DNA from: Hafnia paralvei ATCC 29927
GTDB lineage: Bacteria; Pseudomonadota; Gammaproteobacteria; Enterobacterales; Enterobacteriaceae
DNA: 64,000 bases
Reading direction: 5' to 3'
Assembly: GCF_001655005.1 (NCBI RefSeq)
Contig: NZ_LXET01000010.1
Coordinates: forward strand, 117,544-181,543
The translations under genes and the position numbers were made by a program. A model generated the notes under the pieces. It did no database searches and was not told where the DNA came from. It saw nothing but the letters and a program-made list of their open reading frames with translations. This document shows positions 51,891 through 59,714 of the stretch, one piece after another; the stretch's first letter is position 1; each line of letters opens with the position of its first letter.

Positions 51891-52541
51891 TTGACCGATA
51901 ACCCGTCAGCGAAAAATACACACCGCGTGGTCTTTTTTGACCTTGATGGCACTCTGCATCAGCAAGATATGTTTGGGCGCTTTTTAAGATTTCTGATTTG
52001 GCATATGCCGCAAAATTTGCTGCTAGTGATCCCATTATTACCCGTGATTGCTTTTGGCTTGATCGTGCAGGGCAGAGCCACGCGTTGGCCGATAAGCCTG
52101 TTGCTTTGGGCGATCACTTTTGGTCATCGAGAATCGCGCCTGAATGCGCTAGAACGTCAGTTTGTTCAAGCCTTCAAGCGTGATGTTGTTCCTTTTCCCG
52201 TAGTTCTGGGGCGGCTGAAAGAGTATCTCGGCAGCCAAACCGCAGAGGTGTGGTTGATTACCGGATCGCCACAGCGTTTGGTTGAACAGGTTTATGCTGA
52301 TGAACCTTTTATTCATCAGGTGAGGATGATCGGCAGTCGCATGGTGCGTAGAAACGGCGGCTGGGTGATGCCGCTGCGCTGTTTAGGGCAGGAAAAAGTG
52401 GTTCAGCTAGAAATGCAGTTGGGTAAACCTCTTAAGTTATTCAGTGGATACAGTGACAGCCAGCAGGATAATCCACTACTGGCGTTTTGCGAGCACCGTT
52501 TCCGCGTGAGCCCAACGGGAGAACTCCAGCAACTGGAGTGA
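51891..52541 (+). CDS. pgpC: Phosphatidylglycerophosphatase C
   Basis: A 216-residue HAD-superfamily phosphatase (YfhB) that dephosphorylates phosphatidylglycerol phosphate. The nucleophile motif FFDLDGTLHQQD is at about residues 16-27, LITGSPQ near 120 and SGYSDSQQDNPLL near 185; a membrane segment (about 40-65) follows the first motif. A TTG start with GAGGAG five bases upstream was accepted; no ATG lies before the HAD motif. Confidence 0.94.
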   Translation: MTDNPSAKNTHRVVFFDLDGTLHQQDMFGRFLRFLIWHMPQNLLLVIPLLPVIAFGLIVQGRATRWPISLLLWAITFGHRESRLNALERQFVQAFKRDVVPFPVVLGRLKEYLGSQTAEVWLITGSPQRLVEQVYADEPFIHQVRMIGSRMVRRNGGWVMPLRCLGQEKVVQLEMQLGKPLKLFSGYSDSQQDNPLLAFCEHRFRVSPTGELQQLE

Positions 52542-52548
52542 ATGAGAA

Positions 52549-52577
52549 AGCCTCTACGGGGGCGTAGAGGCTAGGCT
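52549..52577. terminator. Terminator between pgpC and the isochorismatase-family gene
   Basis: AGCCTCTACG / CGTAGAGGCT form a perfect 10-bp stem with a four-base loop, lying between convergent genes eight bases after the pgpC stop. Confidence 0.75.
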
Positions 52578-52580
52578 AAA

Positions 52581-53264
52581 TTAGCTACGTTGCGAGTCTA
52601 ACACTTCGTTATCGCGCGCCGCCTGTTGTGCGCGTGTATGGCTTTCGATCAGCAACTGATAATGAGGCATTGCCTGCGCATACACTTCAGCCCACTGTTC
52701 CGCGTCAGGGCGATTCCAAGTACCTTGTAGCTCTGAAATAGTGCCCATGGTGTCGATAGGGACAACGCCTGCCTGCGTTAAGCGTGCAATCGTTAAATCA
52801 CTGGCCATTTGTGAAACGGTGCCTGAAGCATCAACAACGGCAAAGACTTTATATCCCTCATAGATAGCGCTGATGCACGGGAAGGCCAAGCAGACGCTGG
52901 TAATCGTGCCAGCGATAACCAAGGTTTTCTTGCCGGTTGCTTTCACTGCATCAACAAACTCCTGTGAATCCCACGCGTTAATTTGCCCTTTACGCGCCAC
53001 GTAGGTAGCGTGCGGTGCGGCTGCGTGAATTTCTGGGATTAACGGGCCATTAGGTCCTTGCGGTACAGAGGCTGTGGTAATGACCGGAATTTGCAGTAAA
53101 TTTGCCGCCTTTGCCAGCGCGATGGCGTTGGCTCGCAGTTGGGGTAAATCGATATCTTTAACCACCTGAAACAGACCGCTTTGGTGGTCGATAAGTAAGA
53201 GCGCGGTATCGTTAGGATCGATAGTCGGCTTAGCGCCGTTAAAGTTAGCAATATGGTTATTCAT
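52581..53264 (-). CDS. Isochorismatase-family (YcaC-like) cysteine hydrolase
   Basis: A 227-residue cysteine hydrolase of the isochorismatase superfamily, closest in style to E. coli YcaC. The Asp-Lys-Cys triad is visible in ALLLIDHQSGLFQ, YVARKGQINAW and GTITSVCLAFPC. The start MNNHIANFNGAKPTIDPND was preferred; 22 further upstream codons are open but overlap the leader. The substrate is unknown. It lies 71 bases after the pirin gene on the same strand, opposite a LysR regulator, suggesting a small regulated operon. Confidence 0.88.
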   Translation of the reverse strand: MNNHIANFNGAKPTIDPNDTALLLIDHQSGLFQVVKDIDLPQLRANAIALAKAANLLQIPVITTASVPQGPNGPLIPEIHAAAPHATYVARKGQINAWDSQEFVDAVKATGKKTLVIAGTITSVCLAFPCISAIYEGYKVFAVVDASGTVSQMASDLTIARLTQAGVVPIDTMGTISELQGTWNRPDAEQWAEVYAQAMPHYQLLIESHTRAQQAARDNEVLDSQRS

Positions 53265-53335
53265 AGGATGACCTTTTAGTTTTATGACAGGGGATCTATC
53301 TAATTGAAAAGTAGGGACGTCCTTGTCCATGACGA

Positions 53336-54205
53336 CTACTGGCTCGTCATTCGTCCAAAATGACCGGTTTGAAAATCACTCAATGCCTGAACAATTTGCT
53401 GTTGGCTGTTCATGACGAACGGGCCATAACCCACGATGGGCTCATCGAGTGGCGCGCCGCTGAGCAGTAATGCCACGGAGTCGCTGTGTGCGGTCAGGGT
53501 GATGCTCTCGCCTTCAACAGAAAACAACGCCAGTTCCGCATCATGCAGTAGCTTTTGCCCATTCACTTCCACCGCACCTTTCAGTACCACCAGAATGGCA
53601 TTGCGCCCAGCGGGTAGCGTGAAGTTCGTTGTCTTGCCGGCATTAAGCTTTATGTCCCACACATCGAGCGGTGAGAAGGTATGCGCTGGGCCTTGGTGCC
53701 CGCTGAACTCACCGGCGATAACGCGTAGCTGTCCTGCATTATTTTCAAGATCGAGCTGTGGGATCTGGGCTTTCAGCAGCGTTTGATAACCTGGTTCTGT
53801 CATCTTGTCTTTCGCGGGCAGATTAACCCACAGCTGTACCATCTCTAACGTGCCACCCGTGGCTGCAAATGACGGTGCATGAAACTCCTCGTGTAAAATC
53901 CCCGCGCCGGCGGTCATCCACTGCACGTCTCCTGCGCCAATAAAGCCGCCATTTCCGGTGGAGTCGCGATGTTCTAACTCCCCCTGATAAACAATGGTGA
54001 CAGTCTCAAAGCCACGATGAGGGTGCTCACCCACGCCACGGCGTTTGTCCGTTGCTGAGAACCGTTGTGGGCCGGCATAGTCCAATAATAGAAACGGGCT
54101 GATGTATTCGCCTTGCTGGTTATAAGAAAACAGGCTGCGAACCGGAAAACCGTCGCCCACCCAATGTGAGCCAGGAGCGCTGTAAACGCCGATAATCTTT
54201 TTCAT
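53336..54205 (-). CDS. Pirin family protein
   Basis: A 289-residue bicupin of the pirin family; some members (E. coli YhhW) are quercetin dioxygenases. Metal ligands of the N-terminal cupin are visible in GEHPHRGFETVT (two His), GELEHRDSTGN (His) and ILHEEFHAP (Glu). The ATG at 54205 (MKKIIGVYSAPGSHWVGDGF) has CGGAG upstream; a longer frame starts seven codons earlier. First gene of the pirin-hydrolase pair, divergent from the LysR gene. Confidence 0.9.
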   Translation of the reverse strand: MKKIIGVYSAPGSHWVGDGFPVRSLFSYNQQGEYISPFLLLDYAGPQRFSATDKRRGVGEHPHRGFETVTIVYQGELEHRDSTGNGGFIGAGDVQWMTAGAGILHEEFHAPSFAATGGTLEMVQLWVNLPAKDKMTEPGYQTLLKAQIPQLDLENNAGQLRVIAGEFSGHQGPAHTFSPLDVWDIKLNAGKTTNFTLPAGRNAILVVLKGAVEVNGQKLLHDAELALFSVEGESITLTAHSDSVALLLSGAPLDEPIVGYGPFVMNSQQQIVQALSDFQTGHFGRMTSQ

Positions 54206-54321
54206 GATTTTGCTCCGCTTAGCCAAATTCGATGTAATAAGTCTAATTCAGCGCAAGTTGGTGCAGTAGTAGGCGTAAATGTGTTTCACTGTTCTAAATT
54301 TGGAACAATTGGAGTTGTACG

Positions 54322-55221
54322 ATGTATGACTTAAATGAAATGTTTTTATTTGTTCATGTCGTCGAAAATCAGGGCTTTGCCGCTGCTGGACGTGCGCTAG
54401 GTATGCCGAAATCTAAAATCAGTCGCCGAATTGCCCAGTTGGAAGAGCGTTTAGGTATCCGGTTAATTAACCGCTCGACGCGCCGTTTTTCGGTAACGGA
54501 TTTGGGCCAAGAGTATTACCACCACTGTCGTGCGATGGTGGTGGAAGCCGAGGCGGCAGAAGAGTTGGTTGCACGCCGCCACTCAGAGCCCTGTGGCACG
54601 ATTAAGATAAGTTGCCCGACTTCACTGTTGGATTATTGGGTGGGGTCTATGCTGTCGCGTTTTATGCTGCGTTATCCACGCGTGAACTTGCAAATAGAGA
54701 GCACCAACCGAAAGGTTGATGTGATCCACGAAGGGATTGATATTGCCATTCGTGTGCGGATGTCTCCGCTGGAAGACAGCGAATTGGTGGTTAAACGACT
54801 GGGGAATAGCCGACAGATGCTGGTGGCAAGTCCGGCGCTGATTGATGGGAGAAACATGACGCCTGCAGCGCTCAGTGAGCTTCCGGCATTACATTGGGGA
54901 TGGGTGCAAAGTGATTATAGCTGGCGACTTCAAGGGCCTAATAGCGCGACGGCACACATTAGCTTCCAGCCTCGGATAGTCACCGATAATCTAAGTTTGC
55001 TCTGTCAGGCCGCCGTTGCCGGGTTGGGCGTGGTTCATTTGCCGTATGTCGTTGCGCGTAGTGCGTTGGCAAGCGGTCAACTGGTCGACGTGCTGCCGCA
55101 GTGGCATCCATCGTCGGGGCTAATTCATGCCGCTTATCCTAGCCGTAGAGGACTCCTACCGGCGGTGAAAACGTTGCTCGATTTTCTGGGTGAAGAGTTT
55201 CAGCACAGTGATTTGATGTAG
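54322..55221 (+). CDS. LysR family transcriptional regulator
   Basis: A 299-residue LysR-type regulator. The N-terminal helix-turn-helix (residues 15-60: GFAAAGRALGMPKSKISRRI) and effector domain (about 90-295) are intact. It belongs to the large YhaJ/DmlR-like group. It is divergent from the pirin-hydrolase pair across a 116-base gap, a common layout in which the regulator controls the divergent genes; in enterobacteria pirin genes are often paired this way. The inducer is unknown. Confidence 0.9.
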   Translation: MYDLNEMFLFVHVVENQGFAAAGRALGMPKSKISRRIAQLEERLGIRLINRSTRRFSVTDLGQEYYHHCRAMVVEAEAAEELVARRHSEPCGTIKISCPTSLLDYWVGSMLSRFMLRYPRVNLQIESTNRKVDVIHEGIDIAIRVRMSPLEDSELVVKRLGNSRQMLVASPALIDGRNMTPAALSELPALHWGWVQSDYSWRLQGPNSATAHISFQPRIVTDNLSLLCQAAVAGLGVVHLPYVVARSALASGQLVDVLPQWHPSSGLIHAAYPSRRGLLPAVKTLLDFLGEEFQHSDLM

Positions 55222-55240
55222 AGCTAACTCGGGGCATAAA

Positions 55241-55402
55241 AAAGGTAGGCACTATGCCTCAATGCTTGTCAGTTAAGCCTGATTTTAGGGGAAGTACACC
55301 GATGGGGTCGTAGCGGCGAAGCCGCCGGAGTGCCCCGCGGTGTGCTAGCCCCGTGTATCTCGCTCCCTTAAATGAACAGCATTAGGCACTATGCCTACCT
55401 TT
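55241..55402 (-). repeat. Repeat family B, copy 2 (terminal inverted repeats)
   Basis: A 162-base element with long imperfect terminal inverted repeats: AAAGGTAGGCACTATGCCT at one end and, inverted, AAAGGTAGGCATAGTGCCT at the other. On the minus strand its core (TACACGGGGCTAGCACACC, GCCGCTACGACCCCATCGG, CCCCTAAAATC) matches the element at 17437-17556. The outer hairpins (AGGCACTATGCCT) may serve as terminators for the LysR gene and yiaY, which converge here. Confidence 0.8.
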
Positions 55403-55424
55403 GTCTTTTTAACTCAGAAGGTTA

Positions 55425-56576
55425 TTACATTGCTGCCTTAAAGATAGCGACGATTTCTTCGTGAGTTGCTTGAATTGGGTTAGTGAATCCACAGGCATCT
55501 TTCAGCGCGTTAGTTGCTAACGTTGGCAGATCTTCGATTTTAACGTTCAACTCGGTTAAACCTGCAGGGATATTGACATCTTTGGCCAGTTTACGAATTT
55601 CAGCGATGCAGGCATCTGCGCCCTGTTGGTCATTCATGTTGCTGACGTCAACGCCCATTGCGGCTGCGATATCTTTTAGGCGAGAAGCACAAACTTTCGC
55701 ATTAAAGATCTGTACGTGTGGCAGCAGAACCGCGTTGCACACACCGTGCGGCAGATCGTAGAAACCGCCAAGTTGGTGTGCCATGGCATGCACATAGCCC
55801 AGTGACGCGTTGTTAAATGCCATACCAGCCAAGAACTGGGCATAGGCCATGGTTTCACGTGCTTCCATGTTGCTGCCGTTTTCAACTGCGTGGCGCAGAG
55901 ATTGGCTGATCATGGTCACCGCTTTCAGTGCACAGGCGTCGGTGATTGGGTTCGCCGCAGTAGAAACATAGGCTTCTACGGCGTGAGTTAGCGCGTCCAT
56001 ACCGGTTGCCGCTGTCAGGCCTTTTGGCATTCCCGCCATCAGCTCAGGATCGTTAACGGACAAAATTGGAGTGACGTGCTTATCAACGATCGCCATTTTG
56101 ATGTGACGGTCGATATCGGTAATGATGCAGAAACGGGTCATTTCTGACGCGGTACCGGCAGTGGTATTGATAGAAATCAGCGGCAGCTGTGGCTTCGCTG
56201 ATTTATCAACGCCTTCATAATCACGAATGTCACCTCCGTTGGCAGCGACCAGCGCAATACCTTTCGCGCAGTCGTGTGGAGAGCCACCGCCAAGGGAAAT
56301 AACACAGTCGCTTTTATGCTGACGTAGAATTTCCAGACCTTCAGCTACGTTAGTGCTGGTTGGGTTTGGATGAGTGCCATCGTACACGGCGCTTTGGATA
56401 CCAAGATCGGCAAGCAGAGATTGTACTTTAGCAACGACGCCGATTTTGTTCAGGACGGCATCGGTGACGATCAGCGCGTGTTTGTAGCCATAGCCTTTCA
56501 TGGTGGTTGCAGCTTCTGCGAGGCAGCCAGCACCAATCATGTTCACAGATGGGATAAAGAAGGTAGAAGTTGTCAT
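55425..56576 (-). CDS. yiaY: Iron-containing alcohol dehydrogenase, YiaY type
   Basis: A 383-residue group III metal-dependent alcohol dehydrogenase, very close to E. coli YiaY and related to FucO. NAD-binding GGGSPHDCAKGIAL is near residue 96. Iron ligands lie in TGMDALTHAVEAY (Asp, His), GYVHAMAHQLGGF (His) and DLPHGVCNAVLLPH (His). The start MTTSTFFIPSVNMIGAG matches. Its physiological substrate is unproven. A weakly palindromic A/T-rich region lies upstream; the operon is single-gene. Confidence 0.93.
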   Translation of the reverse strand: MTTSTFFIPSVNMIGAGCLAEAATTMKGYGYKHALIVTDAVLNKIGVVAKVQSLLADLGIQSAVYDGTHPNPTSTNVAEGLEILRQHKSDCVISLGGGSPHDCAKGIALVAANGGDIRDYEGVDKSAKPQLPLISINTTAGTASEMTRFCIITDIDRHIKMAIVDKHVTPILSVNDPELMAGMPKGLTAATGMDALTHAVEAYVSTAANPITDACALKAVTMISQSLRHAVENGSNMEARETMAYAQFLAGMAFNNASLGYVHAMAHQLGGFYDLPHGVCNAVLLPHVQIFNAKVCASRLKDIAAAMGVDVSNMNDQQGADACIAEIRKLAKDVNIPAGLTELNVKIEDLPTLATNALKDACGFTNPIQATHEEIVAIFKAAM

Positions 56577-56870
56577 CGTGTCATTCCTTAATGTGAGAAA
56601 ATTAACATCACGATACTACTCAAGAGGTAGAGTAAATCTGATCTTCCTCAAGATCTGGTAGGAATAAAATGATAGCAAAATTAATACATTGATTATTTAT
56701 ATATTCGTGTCTTGTGTGATGTTTGGCATGTATAAATATTCTGCTGTGGTTAAACGTGTTAGTCCTGCTAACCTATCTTTACGCGGGTGTAAAATTAGGG
56801 GGGATAAAGGAGAGAATGAGTCAGCCCCCCGAAGCCGATGGTTTTTGCATCGAGGGGAATAATCGTGTGA

Positions 56871-57209
56871 TTATTTTATCATGGCCTGTGTTTTTTCAAC
56901 GTCTTTGAGGCCGCCTTCATTAATAGCGTTTTTGTAACCCATATCTTGCAGCAGTTTTTCAGCTTTACCAGACTGGTTACCCGTATTGCAGTAAAGGTGC
57001 AGCGTATCGTTCTTGTCCTGTGTCACTTCGCTGATGCGTTGATCCAGTTGTTTTAACGGAATATTCACGGCACCTTTTACGTGAGTTTCCTGATACTGGT
57101 CTGGAGTGCGAACATCGATCCAATGTTCTGCAGCCCACAAAGAAGTGGAGGCCATAAGCATGACACCGGCGAGTAGCGCTTTTTTTACCATTCGAGTTTG
57201 ACCAAACAT
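56871..57209 (-). CDS. pspE: Periplasmic rhodanese, PspE type
   Basis: A 112-residue single-domain thiosulfate sulfurtransferase with a signal peptide (KKALLAGVMLMASTSLWA, cleavage before AEHWIDVR). The active-site cysteine is in LYCNTGNQSGKAEKLL. ATG 57209 was selected because AAGGAGAT precedes it; a second ATG six codons on is possible. In E. coli pspE lies at the end of the psp operon; here it stands alone between yiaY and tadA, so regulation by PspF is doubtful. Confidence 0.9.
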   Translation of the reverse strand: MFGQTRMVKKALLAGVMLMASTSLWAAEHWIDVRTPDQYQETHVKGAVNIPLKQLDQRISEVTQDKNDTLHLYCNTGNQSGKAEKLLQDMGYKNAINEGGLKDVEKTQAMIK

Positions 57210-57376
57210 CGTGATACATCTCCTTTTCAACGTTGAATAAAATAGACGGCTTAAGCCTTTTACATCGTACGTGATTCTTTGGCATAAAACTTTGCGCCCA
57301 GACCGCATAGTAAAAATAGTGCAAAGGTGTTGAACGATGATGATTAAGCCAAAGATGCAACTTCAAGCAAGAAAGG

Positions 57377-57382
57377 TATAAT
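57377..57382 (+). promoter_or_regulatory. tadA -10 element
   Basis: A perfect TATAAT in GAAAGGTATAATGCGCGCC lies about 30 bases before the tadA start; no clear -35 was found. Confidence 0.55.
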
Positions 57383-57411
57383 GCGCGCCCTGAATGAACG
57401 GAGGTGAGCAC

Positions 57412-57924
57412 GTGAGCGAACTAAATGATGCTTACTGGATGAAGCAAGCGTTAGCACTAGCGCAAAAAGCATGGGATCAGGGCGAAGTTCCCGTAGGGGC
57501 TATTTTGGTGCTGGATGATGAAGTCATAGGGCAGGGATGGAATCGCCCAATTACCCGCCACGATCCTACCGCACACGCTGAGATTATGGCGTTACAGCAA
57601 GGGGGGCAAATTGTGCAGAATTATCGGCTGCTCAACGCGACGCTGTATGTGACATTAGAGCCCTGCGTGATGTGTGCTGGCGCAATGGTTCACAGCCGTA
57701 TCAAGCGTTTGGTGTATGGTGCGAGTGATTTAAAAACTGGGGCGGCGGGATCTTTGCTAGATGTTTTACGTCATCCGGGGATGAACCATCAGATCGAGAT
57801 TACCGCTGGCGTGATGGCGAATGAATGTTCAGAGATGCTAAGCCAGTTCTTTCAGCAGCGTCGCGAGCAGAAAAAAGCCGAGCGCGAGGCTCGGCGCCTA
57901 AACCAACCTGATCGAGCAGATTAA
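57412..57924 (+). CDS. tadA: tRNA(Arg) adenosine(34) deaminase TadA
   Basis: A 170-residue zinc deaminase converting A34 to inosine in tRNA-Arg(ACG). The catalytic HAE is in HDPTAHAEIMALQQGG and the zinc cysteines in TLEPCVMCAGAM. GTG 57412 was chosen as start because GGAGGT sits six bases upstream; an ATG six codons earlier lies within that ribosome site. The 3' end overlaps the convergent mltF stop by four bases and also encodes the mltF terminator. Confidence 0.95.
   Translation: MSELNDAYWMKQALALAQKAWDQGEVPVGAILVLDDEVIGQGWNRPITRHDPTAHAEIMALQQGGQIVQNYRLLNATLYVTLEPCVMCAGAMVHSRIKRLVYGASDLKTGAAGSLLDVLRHPGMNHQIEITAGVMANECSEMLSQFFQQRREQKKAEREARRLNQPDRAD
57871..57895 (-). terminator. mltF terminator inside the 3' coding region of tadA
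   Basis: On the minus strand GCCGAGCC / GCTCGGC forms a strong stem followed by six U (the AAAAAA at 57871-57876 on +). It is 26 bases beyond the mltF stop and wholly within tadA codons for KKAEREARR. Confidence 0.8.
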
Positions 57925-59417
57925 AACGGTAGCAGCCCGCGAGGGCTGCGCTTAGGCTTCCCTTCAAGTGCATCTTCCGGTGATACGGCTGGATAGCCTT
58001 TACCGAGAAGTGCCTGGCGGGTTTGCTCGGCGGCGACTTGTTTCTCTTTTTCTAACAGATACCCTTCCAGACTAACCAGATAACGGCGAATGTTTTCGAC
58101 ATACTGATAGGCCTCATGCCCACGTGCGTAGCCGTAGGTGAGATTCTGGTTATACTTTTTCTGGCTTAACATCGGCAATCGCTGCTTCACATCAACCCAG
58201 CTATTAGGATTTCCGCCCTGTTTTTGTGTCAATTGACGCACGTCTAGCATATGACCATAGCCCATATTGTAGGCGGCCAGTGCAAACCAAATTTTCTCAT
58301 CTTCAGGGATAGTGTCCGGCAGTTTATCCATCAAACGTTCAAGGTATAAAGCACCGCCCGCAATGCTTTGTTCGGGATCGAGACGATCTTTGACGCCAAG
58401 CCCATCAGCCGTAGCGCGAGTGAGCATCATCAACCCGCGAACGCCCGTGGGGGAGGTTGCTTGAGGATTCCAATGAGATTCTTGATAGGCAATTGCGGCT
58501 AACAGTTTCCAGTCAATTTTGTCTGCATATTTTTTAAAGATATCGCTCAAATCTGGCAGTACGTTATCAATTGCAGCTAAAAACGTTTTGATGTCGACGT
58601 AGTCAAAGCCGCCCACATGGCCTAAATACTTCTCTTCGAGCCTAGCAAGAGAGCCGTCGTCCACCATGTTGCTGAAAAAATCCAAAACGGCGGCATATAA
58701 GCTGTCGTCGTCAGTGCGGTTCAAATACCACATGACTGGCTCTTCATCGCTGATATCAAAAGCAACGGCGAGTTGAGGATGGATGCGTTGAAACAGTGCC
58801 ACGCTGACAGAGTCCGCAATGGTGTAATCCAGTTTTCCTTGAACGACACGCTGCATAAGCTCGTTAGAAGAGAGATCGCTGGAAGATTCCCAAGTGAGAT
58901 TAGGATATTTATTCTGCTTATATTGGCTCAGTGTGGTGACGTGGGCTGAGCCTGATTGCACCGCAAGCGTACCGCTTAAATCGTTCAGCGATTTTGGGCG
59001 GGGCTTACCCTGTCGATAAACCAACTGTTGTGATACCGAGTAATAAGCAGGGCCAGTGCGAAAACGGCTCAGGCGCTCGGTATTATAAAGCAAACCGGCT
59101 GCAACCAGATCGCTTTTACCACTATCCAAATCGTCAAATAATTCGGGCAATGTGCCACGCACACGAACTTTTAGCTTTACGCCAAGATAATCAGCAAAGC
59201 GTTTTGCCAGCTCATAGTCCAAGCCGCTCACGTTTTTCCCATCAGCCTGATAGGTTAAGGGAGAATTAATCGTGCTGACCCGCAGTTCCCCACGGTCAAG
59301 GATCTGTTGTAGCTGGCTCTCATTTCCGCTACGCCACGGAATGTTGGGCCATAGCGCAAGCGCCAGCAGGGCAGAAACGATACCAATAAGATAATAATTA
59401 TATTTTATACGTTTCAA
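57921..59417 (-). CDS. mltF: Membrane-bound lytic murein transglycosylase F
   Basis: A 498-residue periplasmic enzyme cleaving peptidoglycan to anhydromuramyl products. An N-terminal hydrophobic segment (about 9-23) is followed by a solute-binding-protein-like regulatory domain (about 40-265: GELRVSTINSPLTYQADGKN) and a C-terminal SLT lysozyme-like domain with the catalytic Glu in AAIAYQESHWNPQATSPTGV and AAYNMGYGH further on. Length is close to E. coli MltF (518) but shorter at the C-terminus. It lies between tadA and divergent purL, as in E. coli. Confidence 0.95.
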   Translation of the reverse strand: MKRIKYNYYLIGIVSALLALALWPNIPWRSGNESQLQQILDRGELRVSTINSPLTYQADGKNVSGLDYELAKRFADYLGVKLKVRVRGTLPELFDDLDSGKSDLVAAGLLYNTERLSRFRTGPAYYSVSQQLVYRQGKPRPKSLNDLSGTLAVQSGSAHVTTLSQYKQNKYPNLTWESSSDLSSNELMQRVVQGKLDYTIADSVSVALFQRIHPQLAVAFDISDEEPVMWYLNRTDDDSLYAAVLDFFSNMVDDGSLARLEEKYLGHVGGFDYVDIKTFLAAIDNVLPDLSDIFKKYADKIDWKLLAAIAYQESHWNPQATSPTGVRGLMMLTRATADGLGVKDRLDPEQSIAGGALYLERLMDKLPDTIPEDEKIWFALAAYNMGYGHMLDVRQLTQKQGGNPNSWVDVKQRLPMLSQKKYNQNLTYGYARGHEAYQYVENIRRYLVSLEGYLLEKEKQVAAEQTRQALLGKGYPAVSPEDALEGKPKRSPRGLLPF

Positions 59418-59583
59418 ATAGTTATCTCATGAATGTGTATCGAGTTGTGAGGCTGTGTTTGCAGGATAGTATATGGCTAAATCAACAGGCAGGCGGCATT
59501 TTGCGCAACAAAGCGTCAGTGCGCAACTCAAAAAACACATAAATTTTATCTCACTATGAAACACCCTATGTGAAATAAAGGCT

Positions 59584-59622
59584 ACGCAAACGGTTTCGTC
59601 TGGCGTGTAGATTCTCTATAAT
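59584..59622 (+). promoter_or_regulatory. purL promoter with PurR operator
   Basis: ACGCAAACGGTTTCGT at 59584-59599 agrees with the PurR consensus (ACGCAAACGTTTTCGT) at 15 of 16 bases. It covers the -35 (TTTCGT, 59594-59599), which lies exactly 17 bases before a perfect -10 TATAAT at 59617-59622. Purine-dependent repression of purL by PurR is therefore expected, as in E. coli. Confidence 0.93.
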
Positions 59623-59714
59623 GTCTCCCGCTTTCCCCCTGTTTCGCCCACTGAGGCGGTTGTAGACAAGGTTATTTGACCTTTCACAGCCATCTCGAAG
59701 ACGAGAGAACCTAG

